Below are positions 46,846-56,978 of a stretch of 64,000 nt of DNA, one piece after another. Numbering within the stretch: the stretch's first letter is position 1; each line of letters begins with the position of its first letter. Location of the stretch: contig NC_051849.1 in NCBI RefSeq assembly GCF_905115235.1, forward strand, positions 188,793,786 through 188,857,785, in the 5' to 3' direction. This DNA comes from Hermetia illucens. Its lineage: Eukaryota > Arthropoda > Insecta > Diptera > Stratiomyidae. The position numbers and the translations under genes were made by a program. The notes under the pieces are model-generated. The model was not told where the DNA came from. It saw only the letters and a list, made by a program, of their open reading frames with translations, and did not search any database.

Positions 46846-47752
46846 TTACTGCATCCGTGGCCAATGGGGGATAACTTTTTGCATAATATAGATATAGTTG
46901 GACAACAGCTGCGTTGTTAAATTTATCGTACCGGGCGGAAAGTAGTTCAAAATTGGATTCACCTCTGGCCCCCTAAAAGACTGACCCATCATGCTGCAAT
47001 GCGGCAGTTGGTTCATGCAGTGAGTATCTCCGGTATTATCTAAGATCTTCCTATAAACCTGACATTCATTATTCACACGAAGTGGAATTCTGGGTAGAAC
47101 AGGTATAGTAGTTTCCATCTTTTGATTAGGCGAGTCATCTTTGTCCGCTCGCTTAATTTGGCTATTCTGCCTTTTGTGCCTATGGTTTGAGTTCTTTTGC
47201 ATTCCTTTAGACTCTTGACATTCAACACTAACATGGGGAATTTTTTTGATAATAGATTTACCCACTTTAGGTTCTTTCAAGTGAGTGCTTCCCCTGGCTA
47301 TTTTGCGATTCCTTAATACAAGTTTCCGATTATACAACTGAATCTCGGCAAAAAGTTTAAAGGCATAAGGCACAGAGTTTACGTGGACATATGTAATAAA
47401 AGCATAGTTTCGAGCACGGCCGTCCTTGGTCCTAGGTATTTCCACACTCTCAATCGGTCCGGCCTGAAATGAAGTTTTGATCAGCTTCTTTGGATTAGCT
47501 AGGGCCACGTAGTATTTAAATCCGCAAGGGGAAGACTTAGTGATGGGCTGTCTACCACTTACACCCTGACCAAGATTACCTCCCTCATACTCAACCCTTT
47601 ATACTTACATGCAGAAACAATTCGAAAAGTATGACCTCTGTAACTTTTTCGCTTAAATTACCACAAAAGATTTTTCTGTTCTCTTTTTTATCGTCGTCGC
47701 TTAAAGCAGATTCTTCCGTACAATCCGCCAAACATCCTTCACGAATTTGCAT
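46846..47752 (-). CDS. RBM7-like RNA-binding protein B (diverged paralogue)
   Basis: Two exons: 47752-47609 (48 codons, MQIREGCLAD...LFELFLH, GTAAGT donor) and 47463-46846 after a TTTCAG acceptor, giving 253 residues. The RRM spans about residues 26-100, with RNP2 KIFCGNL and RNP1 RNYAFITY, and AGPIESVEIPRTKDGRARNY parallels SGPVESVRIPKDKDGRPRQF of copy A. The phase-0 intron falls at the same RRM position as in copy A, and both proteins begin MQI. The C-terminal half is not Arg/Gly-rich like copy A; instead it is basic and then rich in Pro, Asn and Met. The frame is open over 253 codons despite strong divergence, which argues that the gene is still under selection. An upstream in-frame ATG at 47773 is less likely because MQI aligns with copy A. 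Function as an exosome adaptor is inferred from family only. Confidence 0.78.
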
Positions 47753-48285
47753 GATCACTATATATTTGAACAATTCTATTTAATAAACATTTGCTAATAA
47801 TAAACAAATTTACAAATCGGCCCTATTTCGTTTAAAATATTAAAACAATTGCATTTACAATATTTGAGTTAATTTTGACTCCAATACAATTAAGCTAATT
47901 TCGAAAACATAATTTCAGCCCCACTGAATAAATGATATCCAGAGAATTTTAAAAGGCGGTTGTACACAATTAAAGAAGAAATTTACACAGAATTAATTCT
48001 GCAAGTTCGCTGGCTTTTAATAAATTAAATAAGACGATTAAAATTTTCTAAATAAATCATGAAAGCTGTTGCGATTGGCATTTCGGCTTAAGAATTTCTG
48101 AATTTTGCTGTGTGAATTTTGACAAAATGCTTCCAAAGGTGGCCTATTTTGATTATATCCCAAAGTTGTGTGATTGCTTTTCGAGTAAGAATGCTACACA
48201 GCTGCCTTGGGTTTTCGTTGAGTTATGAAAATAAGCGTCGGTTCCCAGACGGTTTAGTTTCAATGAACGAGATCGCGTTGTATAA
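47753..48285. promoter_or_regulatory. RBM7-like B upstream region
   Basis: Very AT-rich and non-coding. It presumably holds the promoter of the minus-strand gene. Nothing else is seen. Confidence 0.4.
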
Positions 48286-48289
48286 AAAG

Positions 48290-49320
48290 CTTTAATGAAT
48301 CGATAGGACGACGTGCCGTCAGGTCGTAATTAGTCCGAACCAAAAAAATCTGCATTTACACCCTAAATATTGATACCCTCATTGGAAAGACCGAAAAACT
48401 TGCAAAACCCTTTCGGAAGGGGCGCATTGATATTTACGCTCTATAAGGCACTTAAAAGTTGCGGCAATTTGAGAAGCCCACAAACTGCTGTAGGGGTTTC
48501 CATGACGCCTTTAAAGAAGTTGATCGATTTGATGACGGATTGATAAAGCTTACCATCATATTAGCTGATAGCACGATTCATCCCTTCATCGCATACACAC
48601 CATAGACAGGTCCGACCCGAAACCGAAAAAGAGTCTTCTGGAAACTGCATATAAAGACCTACAACATGCCTGCCGATGACTATAGCTGCGTTCGTGTGGC
48701 GCTGTGTTCCGTTTGACATTTGGGTCTAATTGTTTGTTATTCGTTTCTCCAGTTTTCGAACATTAAGACGAAATATCAAATCAACTGAGAAACAAAGAGA
48801 ATTTCCCATTAAATCACATTACATATAATTACCATAAAATATTTCCTAAATAATTATCTGCGCAAAATTCCGATTTGTCAGTTAACCGCTTACAAGCAAA
48901 CAAAACGACATCCGGGGCGCTCCTCGTCGTGGGCGAGATCCGTGGAGGAAAAGAATTTGAAACACGCATTGAGGGTGGCAAGATTTTAGACGATTTTTCG
49001 GACACTCACGACCTTGTACTTGTCAATATATGGTTTATTAAACGATTGTCTCATCTTCGTATATTTTACAGTAGACCAGTAAAGCGTAAATCGAGTGTAT
49101 CCTCATAAGAAACCGGCATCTTATCACCGTCACTGACTGCAAATCTGCAAATCCTATGAGCACATGGGATCTTAACATCATTTGTTGACTGCTATGTTGA
49201 TTCCGCTTATGCGATTGGCGAATATCAAACAACCGTGGAACCAAGCTAAAAACAAACCTAAGCTTTGTATTCGGTTCATCAACCGAGATAATTGGCTTTG
49301 CTATCATGATGTTTAAATGA
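48290..49320 (+). mobile_element. BovB-type RTE LINE, endonuclease region, interrupted
   Basis: 5' leader and endonuclease start (ADSTIHPFIAYTP-like at 48565-48605) resemble the 42050 and 63720 copies. At about 48685-48925 unrelated AT-rich sequence replaces or interrupts the endonuclease. It then resumes with KILDDFSDTHDLVLVNIWFI (48980-49040), KRLSHLRIFYS and ends near 49320. The two parts flank an insertion of roughly 240 bases. Confidence 0.55.
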
Positions 49321-49599
49321 ACATCTGTAAGAAGAAATGCCCAGGGGCACGGCGGACTGGCGGGACTAAAATCCCTAAATTGCCAGGCTGGAAGGGAAGA
49401 AAACTATCGACTTGTGCTGGGTATGATATACCAGGAGAACACACGGTCACAGTCTAACTTCCAAAAGCCGCTACGATTGAGACAAGGAAGCTTCAATACC
49501 TCGTCATCACTCAAAACAGAGACTTTAAGACGCGATTAGGTGGAAATTTAGAAGCAAGGCAAAGGCAAACTCCTCACGATCTGGGTAGATAACCGATTC

Positions 49600-52000
49600 C
49601 TGGAAGCAATTAAATGCCTCATCAGTTACAGATTTGGCAGCGTGCATGCCCATATGCACAGGGGGAAACCAAGAAAAGATGCTTTGAAGAACAAAATCCC
49701 CAAACGAATCGCGAAAGCCGTAAAGGCTGAAAGGGCAAGACCGAGCAAGGAAGTGGACTTACTCTCGATAGAAGAGAAGAAACTGGTCGACCTAAACCTA
49801 GAGCTTCTAAGGCTCAAGTCGGAGAGCGAAACGCAAGGAAATGCCATGCCAGAGGAGGAGGATGATACTCCGACATTGGAGAAGAACTCCAAACAATAAA
49901 GGAAGCCAATGACTCTAAAAAAGCTTAGGTAAACCTTCAAAAACTGCATCTGCAGAAATTGCAAGGGAAAATTTCGCAGAAGAAGCATGCAGCTTATTTC
50001 GAATTTTTCTTATGAAAACCGAGAGCTTGCATCATCGTTAAACGAAGCTTAAAATGGAATTGGAGGTTGTCAGATGGGTCCTCTATGTCGGATCACCGAA
50101 TAATCAGATTCGAAGGCAACTCGGAAGTAAAACGGATAATAAGGAATCCCAGGTGAATAGACTGGCACCTGAGTGACAACATGGCTCATCTACATGTAGG
50201 TGATGCCATCGAAAGCGACATAGAGCTAGAAACAGTATTGGAAAACTTCAATAGAGTCGTCTAAGATACATATCAAGCCGATTATCCGGCTAAGACAATC
50301 ACGTTATCGAGGGACATGATTTGGTAGACTAGGAACCAAGCCAGAATGAGAATGGAGGTCCGAAAACTTTCCAACCTGGCGAAACAAACTAGCCGTGGTA
50401 CAAAAAAGCAATAACGATGTATAACAATGCAATCAGGGAAGCAGAACGAAGCAGCTTTAGGGAATTTTGTGCTGTACAGGCTACACAGGCTTCTCTCTGT
50501 CTGAAGAAGGAAGATGGGGTATTTACCGAGAATAAGGAGGACAGTATACATTTGCTTCTCAAAACTTCCGGGGTTCTATTCTATGGGAACATTCTGTCTG
50601 ACACCCTAACAACAGATAGAATGGGATGGGGGGGAGATGAATTAAAAACTAGAGGTATGGTAATTTACGAACTCTTAGGAGAGTTAATAAACACTGGAAA
50701 CAGGTTGACTAATGACATTCTTGTACTTTGTAGGGCAAATATGAGGTTACCCTATGTGACCAAATGGACTGCGGATCACTAGTACTTGGGCCTGGAAGGG
50801 GCGGCTGTGCATCAATGTAGTCAATGCCAATATAGTATTATTCAATAGGAATCATACGCTAGTTTACCTGAGAGCAACTAGGTTACATGGCATGGAGATG
50901 AAACGAGTAATAGAGACAAAGTATTTTGGAATCACATTAGACCGAAAATTACTCTACTCTCTCTCCAACATATGCGCTCAACATGCGTTATCATGTCGAA
51001 AGCATATGTTGGAAAACTATAAGAGCTCTGATGACTTGTAGATCCATAGCAGGAAAAGATGGGGATGCACCACGAAAATGCTGCACTGGATATGCAATCT
51101 GGGTAAACTGAACTAAACTTAGTACAACAGCCAGAAAGTTACACAAACTTCGAAAACTGACTTTTGTGTGCATCAATGGGGCAATGAGAACATGCCTACG
51201 GCACCCCTAAAGGTTCCTCTGGGAGTGACTTCTCTCAATCTGCATATACAGATATAGGCAAGAAGGATGATCTTCAGACAGGGGGTTTCCCAAATCGAGG
51301 GAAGATTGATACTGTTGTTAACTAATATCCGAAATTACTGATACCAAAAGATAATATGACCACGAGGTTTCATTTTGATAAGAAATTTGAAAGACGTTAG
51401 AGCAACAGGGTAGACTGGAAGAGCAAGGCAGTGATTTATGGCTTAAAACAACAACTGATTACCTGGTGCACTGACGGATACCTCATAGCGGAGAAAGCGG
51501 GTGCCGGGGTCGTTGGTTCAAAGGAATCTTGTACTTTGAACCAATGGGCAAGCACAGTAGAATATCCCAGGCGGAAATATACACCAAAGGTAAAAGTGCC
51601 ACCTTTAACCTCGAAAGGAACTATAGGGAGCAGAGCATTGCTATTTTAACAGACAACCAAGCGGCTACTAAGGCACTTAGGTACAGGAGTCCAGGTAAAT
51701 TCCAAACTGTTATGGGAATGTCTTAACAAGCTTAATATGCTTGGCGCTCAATAAGATCTAGGTACTCTGGGTTCCAGGCCACATTGGATTAGAAGGCGCG
51801 GACCAGAACCCTTCTGTGGGATCGGAAATAGGTTCATGACTACGACGTTGAAAGACGAATAGAAAAGACTGAGGAAATTATCCTGGACGAACTTACCAGC
51901 AATGGAACAGTCCAGAGTGGAACCAGAGCCACCATGTATTTTCATGGCTAGGCACACAGTGGTCACCTTGGGATAGTGGATTCATGGTGTAACTATAAAT
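49600..52000 (+). mobile_element. LOA/R1-type LINE with RNase H remnants, heavily decayed
   Basis: ORF1-like basic frame at 49642-49899 (RIAKAVKAERARPSKEVDLL) with a charged coiled region. ORF2 traces: YNNAIREAERSSFREFCAV and CLKKEDGVFTENKEDSIHLL (50418-50560), matching the pre-RT segment of the LOA-like family; a late RT segment (LHGMEMKRVIETKYFGITLD, about 50888-50945); RNase H traces (TDGYLIAEKAGAGVV at 51470-51510, QSIAILTDNQAATKALRY at 51630-51685, WVPGHIGLE at 51765). No part is in one continuous frame. Confidence 0.55.
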
Positions 52001-52847
52001 AATAAGGGACATTTATTTCTGCGAGAAGAAAGTATACGTGAAAAACGTTGCCTTCCTCTCCTTAAGAAAGTTCTTTATCTAGGTGTAATCCTGTTTTTAA
52101 AAGAGTATTTTCTGGCTGAAGCTTCCCTATCTTCTAGTCAGGAAGTAATTGGTTAGGGAATTTGAAATGGAGTTTGTGTAGCTCTTGTGGCTGCTTCTCC
52201 TTAATCGTCTTGATGATTTGCTGGTCGGGCTCGGCTGAAGAAGCAGGTGCTACATTCAGCTTTATCAGTCGGAGCTGCAGTGTCCAGCAGGGCCACAGCA
52301 TTGGATGGTTTTATATGCGCTTGGAGCTAGATCCCTAGAAAGTCATCATTTTTCCACATTTTCGACCCTCAGACAGGTACTCACAAATTTTACTCTTTTT
52401 ACTATAATTCGCCGAATTCGGGATATTTAAAAAGATATCAGCAATTTAAATTTTCCAGTTGTTCTTGGCCTTATTCTAGCTTTTCTCCCTAGTTACGTGC
52501 GCTCGGCTTATTTATAGAAATATCAGCGTCTAATATCTGTACATCTATGTATGCACATCTCTACAATATTGTATCCTTACAGTCCTTTTCCTCCCTTTTC
52601 CTATGGGAATATTAAAATGTATAGATTTCGTCAGTCTCTTTGCACACAAAGCATTATAAACTAGAATAGAAAGTTTGTGATCTGCGCAATATACTCTTAT
52701 GCTTAACAATCTTTCTTTCATTTGTGTCTGTCCGATACCATCCAAAAAGACTCATAGATAGTTGCCTTTAGGTTTTGCTGAAAATTTCACACAGCACATA
52801 GAATAATTTTATTTTTTTATTTTTTTTACACTTTTTATTATTTTAAC
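52001..52847. other. Gene-free stretch and TLC-B 3' flank
   Basis: No gene is seen. The end (52800-52847) is T-rich and is probably the 3' UTR of TLC-B. Confidence 0.4.
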
Positions 52848-53619
52848 TTATTCCGATTCCAGTGACCTTCTATATTTCATATAGGAACCTACGAGGTTTT
52901 CAGTTAGCATAACAAGGTTGCTTGATAGTAATATGCTGATTACAAAAAAGTAGCTGGCAAGCGCATTGCTCCCAAAAGAATAAGCGCCACTTCTATAAAT
53001 GCTTATTGCAAAGTAAGAAAGAAGGACAACACGAAGCACAGTCATTATGCCATACACAACCACTGCCAGCAGCTTAGAGTAGAAGGACTCATCCTTTCCC
53101 AATTCGTCCAAATACCAAAGTGACCTCACACTCAGATTAGTCAGCTCTAAGTAACCAACCCCTCTCACCAAAACTTCACAATTCTTAATTTTGAAGAGCA
53201 AATACCAACTTAGAAGTGAGAGTAAAAAGGAATAATGGAAAAAGTATATCGAAGTCAGCAGGTTCCCACGAAGAGTCGCCGAAATGACCAATAAGGCAAC
53301 ATACCCCCATGCAATGTCCATGTACAAAGTACTAAGGAGACCACATCCTGGTGTGTCATCTGTCACGGAAAAATATAATATAGGATCAGTTTTTCTCTAT
53401 GCATTATATAAAGTTACTCTGGTTAAATGTCTTCTTTAAAGATGGGGTCAGGATCAAAAATACAATAGTAATCAAATTAAATAGTACAGAAATATAATGA
53501 AAGCGATGTATCGAATTTTCACATTTCGTTTTTTGAAGATTGTTGTAAAACAACCCCCAAAAAGCTAGAGATGAGGCTTGGAAAATAAGTTGCCATTGCG
53601 AAAAATAATTCGAGCACAT
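52848..53619 (-). CDS. TLC-domain membrane protein B (paralogue of the 40752-41550 gene)
   Basis: Two exons (53619-53418 and 53359-52848) give 237 residues; the 58-bp intron (GTAACT donor, GACAG acceptor) is in phase 1 at the same place as in TLC-A. Shared residues include WxxFYNxxxxxxxE near the start, WGYxA in helix 3, VxxGVxxxELTNLS...W...LGxD in the TLC core, then RxxxxSxxxxSIYxSG and a final VxLxExL. About six membrane helices are predicted by eye. The Lys/Pro of the ELSKP core in TLC-A is ELTNL here, so this copy is more diverged. Both copies are open, so neither looks like a pseudogene. Function is unknown beyond family membership. Confidence 0.68.
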
Positions 53620-54060
53620 CCCTTTTAAATTTCCATTTTTAAATTTTAAGTGCGTGTACGAAAATTTAAAACTGACATTTTCTGAAATAAATACGTTACT
53701 TTATTAATCACATAAAAACTCTAGGTGACTAGATGAGCAATCTTTATCTAATATACTCACAATTATTCTTCCGGCATATTCGAACTTACTACAGTATTAT
53801 TACCTCTCCCCAAACTCTGAAGCGATTTGTCTCTTTAAATCATTGATCTGATACCGTACTGGCATCCTTGATGTTTCAAGAAACTATGATCAGAAAGAGA
53901 ACCACCGCATGTAGGCAGGCACCAGAGAACAAGTTCTCAAGCAGTGCATTAACTATAGCATTATTTCCCATCAAATCCATGAAAGATTGGCATTTCGCTC
54001 CAAGAATAAATGTCAGTTATTGAACGTTGACCAGTATGACCTCATATTAAAATGTTCTTT
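53620..54060. other. TLC-B upstream region
   Basis: AT-rich, non-coding; presumed promoter. I see no other feature. Confidence 0.4.
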
Positions 54061-54130
54061 TTAAGGTTTTATCTAAAACAAATCCTTATTAAAATCGGTT
54101 TGCTGTCTGTCTGTCTGTCTGTCTTTTTTA
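54061..54130. repeat. Start of dispersed non-coding repeat X, copy 1
   Basis: AAGGTTTTATCTAAAACAAATCCTT (54063-54087, an imperfect palindrome) is followed by ATTAAAATCGGTT and a CTGT microsatellite (54104-54125). The same start occurs at 56281. An R1-type LINE follows directly at about 54130, probably inserted into this repeat, which seems to resume near 55850. Confidence 0.5.
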
Positions 54131-55730
54131 TGGATGGAGGTGAAAATCTTAGAAAGGCACTGCCGCGCCGGCTTGCAGTAGTGTGTGGGATTCTCACCCA
54201 CTAAAACCGCTCCCTCTTTCTCCTTCTTCCTTCCCCGCACAATCGCCGCAAAGCATTACTTTGCGGGGGGGAGGGGGTACGTATTCTTTTGATTGCGGAG
54301 TTCACCGTATACCAGTTTCCCTCCGACTTCACCATTTCCCCGACGATAATCTGAGGGCTTCTTCCAGGCTTCTCCTTTCTAAGTGAAGTTGTGGACAGTG
54401 AAATGTAACATGCTCCGGGCCCTCAGGTGTGCAACCATAGTCAAGACAAAAGGGTATAGACACCTCCATTAACCAACATGCCCTGATAGGAATAGTGTCA
54501 GATGGTAGTTAATCTCGCCGTGTCATCGCTAGATCTATTCCTCAATACGGGGAATCATAGTGTGGGTCCAGCGACCCCTCTGCGAGTCATCCCACCGCTG
54601 CTACCTCTTTTCCAGTGATTCTCACCTTGCCGACTTTCACTATTCTGTATCCTTTTCAGGTGTATTCATTCTCCTTTTCTCGAAGCACAAGTAATCTGCG
54701 ACTGTATCTTGGACCTCCAATGTTAGACATCATCCGCGCAAATGATACGCTGGTATTTGCCGCTTCCTCACAGGCATAGTTCAGGTGTCCCTTGAAATTG
54801 ATTCTAGCGGGAACCATCAACCCAGGCATTTGATAACCGGCTTCGAAGTGATGATGTGGCTACCAACAGGAATATTAACCGTATTCCTCTTCCTGCGGTT
54901 GGTAATCAAGACACCTTCGTCTTTTCTTCCACAAGGTCAAGCTAATGGTGTCGTTAGCGTAAACTTCAACGTCTTCAGGTTGGTTCACGACGACAACCAT
55001 GGCTAGATCATCTCCGAAACAGATTATAGTGGACGTTCCACAGGAGAGGATCCAATATTAAGCTTGCATCCCTCATCTGTATCGTACCACAGTTCCCTCC
55101 CCGAGGAGTAAATTTCCAGGAGCTTAGTAAAATAACTAAGTACACCGGCATTTTTGACGTTCAACGTCACCACGGCACAGGGGCTTTGGTCTGCCTTTGC
55201 ACAAAATTCCTTCAAGCATTCTCAGTTGTTAGTCCATATAGCCTGCTTAAGCCTACCTCGAAGGTTCACATATACTTACCGTTTCTTGTCGAAGTCTGGC
55301 CCTCCTCTAGATCGTTAGCAGATCCTTCTAGCTCGAAAGCATACAACTCGCAACTCCGCGACCTCTTCATCGCACCAATAGTTTGACCACCTGTTTGCGA
55401 GGACTCTCCGCCTCGCCATAACAGCGACACATGCTCTCATTATGCGCCCCATCATTGGCTCTACCTTTTCTGAGGCCGCAACACCTGGATTGTGTTTGTC
55501 CTTTATGAATTCGGAGAGCTCTATTATTTTTCCTCCGAGTAGGGAAAACAATAATTCGTCCGTATTCTGACACTGCTCCTCTGCTTGGTATTCCCACCGG
55601 GAGCTTCCCTGGTTTCTTTCCTTCACCAACGTTGACTTCAGGGGAGATCGTAGGATCATCGAGTTTCTCCTAAATAGATCAAACACTAAGTGCTGCGACA
55701 TCCCCCGACCAGGTGAAGTCACCTCATTAT
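54130..55730 (-). mobile_element. R1-clade LINE, decayed, with 3' UTR
   Basis: Minus strand from 55722: the pre-RT region (ELLFSLLGGKIIELSEFIKD, VAVMARRRVLANRWSNYWCD, 55590-55370), then in pieces late RT segments (VVTLNVKNAG, LLEIYSSGRELWYDTDEGCK, 55175-55070) and a weak 3' part. The 3' UTR at 54206-54184 shares the TTTTAGTGGGTGAGAATCCC block with the 36590 copy. Truncated and frame-broken. Confidence 0.55.
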
Positions 55731-56280
55731 GGGCTAATGAATGACCAGTTTGGGAAGCATCTTTTCATGTTTTTGGAAGAGGCGTTCTCGGGAATGATGG
55801 TGGCATTTAAGCCTCTTTCTCCAGGCTAATTGTAGTATTCGAGGCAACGGTGAGCAAGTAATATCCTACCGGGGCACTGCAGTTGAAGGAAATCCCTAAA
55901 AAATGGGGGCAGTGTGATATATGAAAATAATGAAATATGTTCCATCCCGATATATGCTCAAATAAACTTACTAATAGTATATCACCAACTTTTAAAAATT
56001 GACTGAAAACCTCCTAGGAATACTACTACTGCACCAGCATAGACAGCATCGTGAATACCCAAGCCAAGTTTCATGGAAATCCGGCCATTAATGCCAAAGG
56101 TATAGCAGTTCAAACTTACCAACTTCGGGCAAATTTACTGCATCTTAAGCCACGCAAATAAGATGCTGATGCCATAATTAACGAAAATAATTGACATTCC
56201 AGTGAAATATTAGTCTCATATATGAAGATGTTACTTCTCCCCAACCCTTTTACCCTTTACTTCTATTAGGTGAGTCCTTT
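55731..56280. repeat. Probable remainder of repeat X, copy 1
   Basis: AATAAACTTACTAATAGTAT (from about 55960) with the following ACTGAAAACCTCCTAGGAAT resembles 56710-56780 in copy 2. No coding capacity is present. Confidence 0.4.
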
Positions 56281-56820
56281 TTAAGGTTTTGTGTAAACAC
56301 AAAACCTTATTAAAATCGGTTCTTTCTGCCTGTCTCACCCGATTTTCTCAGAAACGGCTGAAGCGATTGTTACGAAAGTTGATGATAACATGTGGTATAT
56401 GTGTACCTTTACATGCAGCGAATGGCACCACCACCAGCTGAATTTTAAGGGGGCTACATGCGAAAGGAGAGGTGTAAATTTTTTTTCACAGAACATGGTC
56501 GTGTGAGGTATCAAATGAAAGGGCTCAATTAGTAAAACTGATCTCTTTTCTGATATTGGGTGAAACCTAAGGGAGGTAGGGCACAAAATGTGTGCTCAAA
56601 AAGTGAAACAGGTCTCGTTCTCAGAACGTAAACAACCGCAAAATCAGAAAAAAATCACAGCGATGTAACAATATGAAATCTAGGCCTTAAAATGCATCCC
56701 CTTACGGTATCTGCACAAATAAAGTTAATAATAGTATATTACCATGTTTTGGAAATTTACCGGAAACCCCCCTTAAGTTCATCCAAGGAGTACATCATAG
56801 AATTTAACATCAGCATAGTC
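56281..56820 (+). repeat. Dispersed non-coding repeat X, copy 2
   Basis: Begins with a perfect 12-bp palindrome, AAGGTTTTGTGT / ACACAAAACCTT with a 2-base spacer (56283-56308), then ATTAAAATCGGTT. The middle contains ATCAAATGAAAGGGCTC (about 56507-56523), whose inverse lies at 18130-18150. The unit is about 540 bases, has no open frame, and recurs at 54061 with the same start. It could be a non-autonomous DNA element (Helitron-like or other), but no terminal signature settles this. Confidence 0.5.
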
Positions 56821-56978
56821 TTGACTTGACGTAGCACTAATGAAGGGAACAAGTAGTTCCCGAAATATCGGTATTTGCAAGAATAACTATCTACACCAGC
56901 GAAAAAGTAAAAAAAAAACAAGTTTTTTTATTATTTCAAATAATTAATCATTGGAAACACCGCATAATTACACTCAGA
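56821..56978 (+). mobile_element. Penelope-like element 3' end
   Basis: A 3'-terminal block with the hairpin GGGAAC-AAGTA-GTTCCC, then CGAAATATCGGTATTTGCAA, ATCTACACCAGCGAAAAAG, an A-rich run, and a TAATTAATCATTGGAAAC flank. The inverse block, including the flank up to ATAATTACACTCAG, occurs at 62720-62580. Structure and wording resemble Penelope 3' ends. An RTE-I copy begins immediately after it. Confidence 0.5.
56837..56875 (+). ncRNA. Hammerhead-ribozyme-like motif of a Penelope-like element
   Basis: CTAATGA (56837-56843; consensus core CTGATGA, one change), a perfect 6-bp stem II GGGAAC/GTTCCC (56845-56850 with 56856-56861), loop AAGTA, the invariant GAAA (56862-56865), then ATA-TCGG-TAT which can form a short stem III, and T-T at 56874-56875 in the place of the cleavage dinucleotide UH. 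This order is that of the permuted hammerheads reported for Penelope-like retroelements. The core change (G5 to A) should abolish self-cleavage in this copy. Confidence 0.5.
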
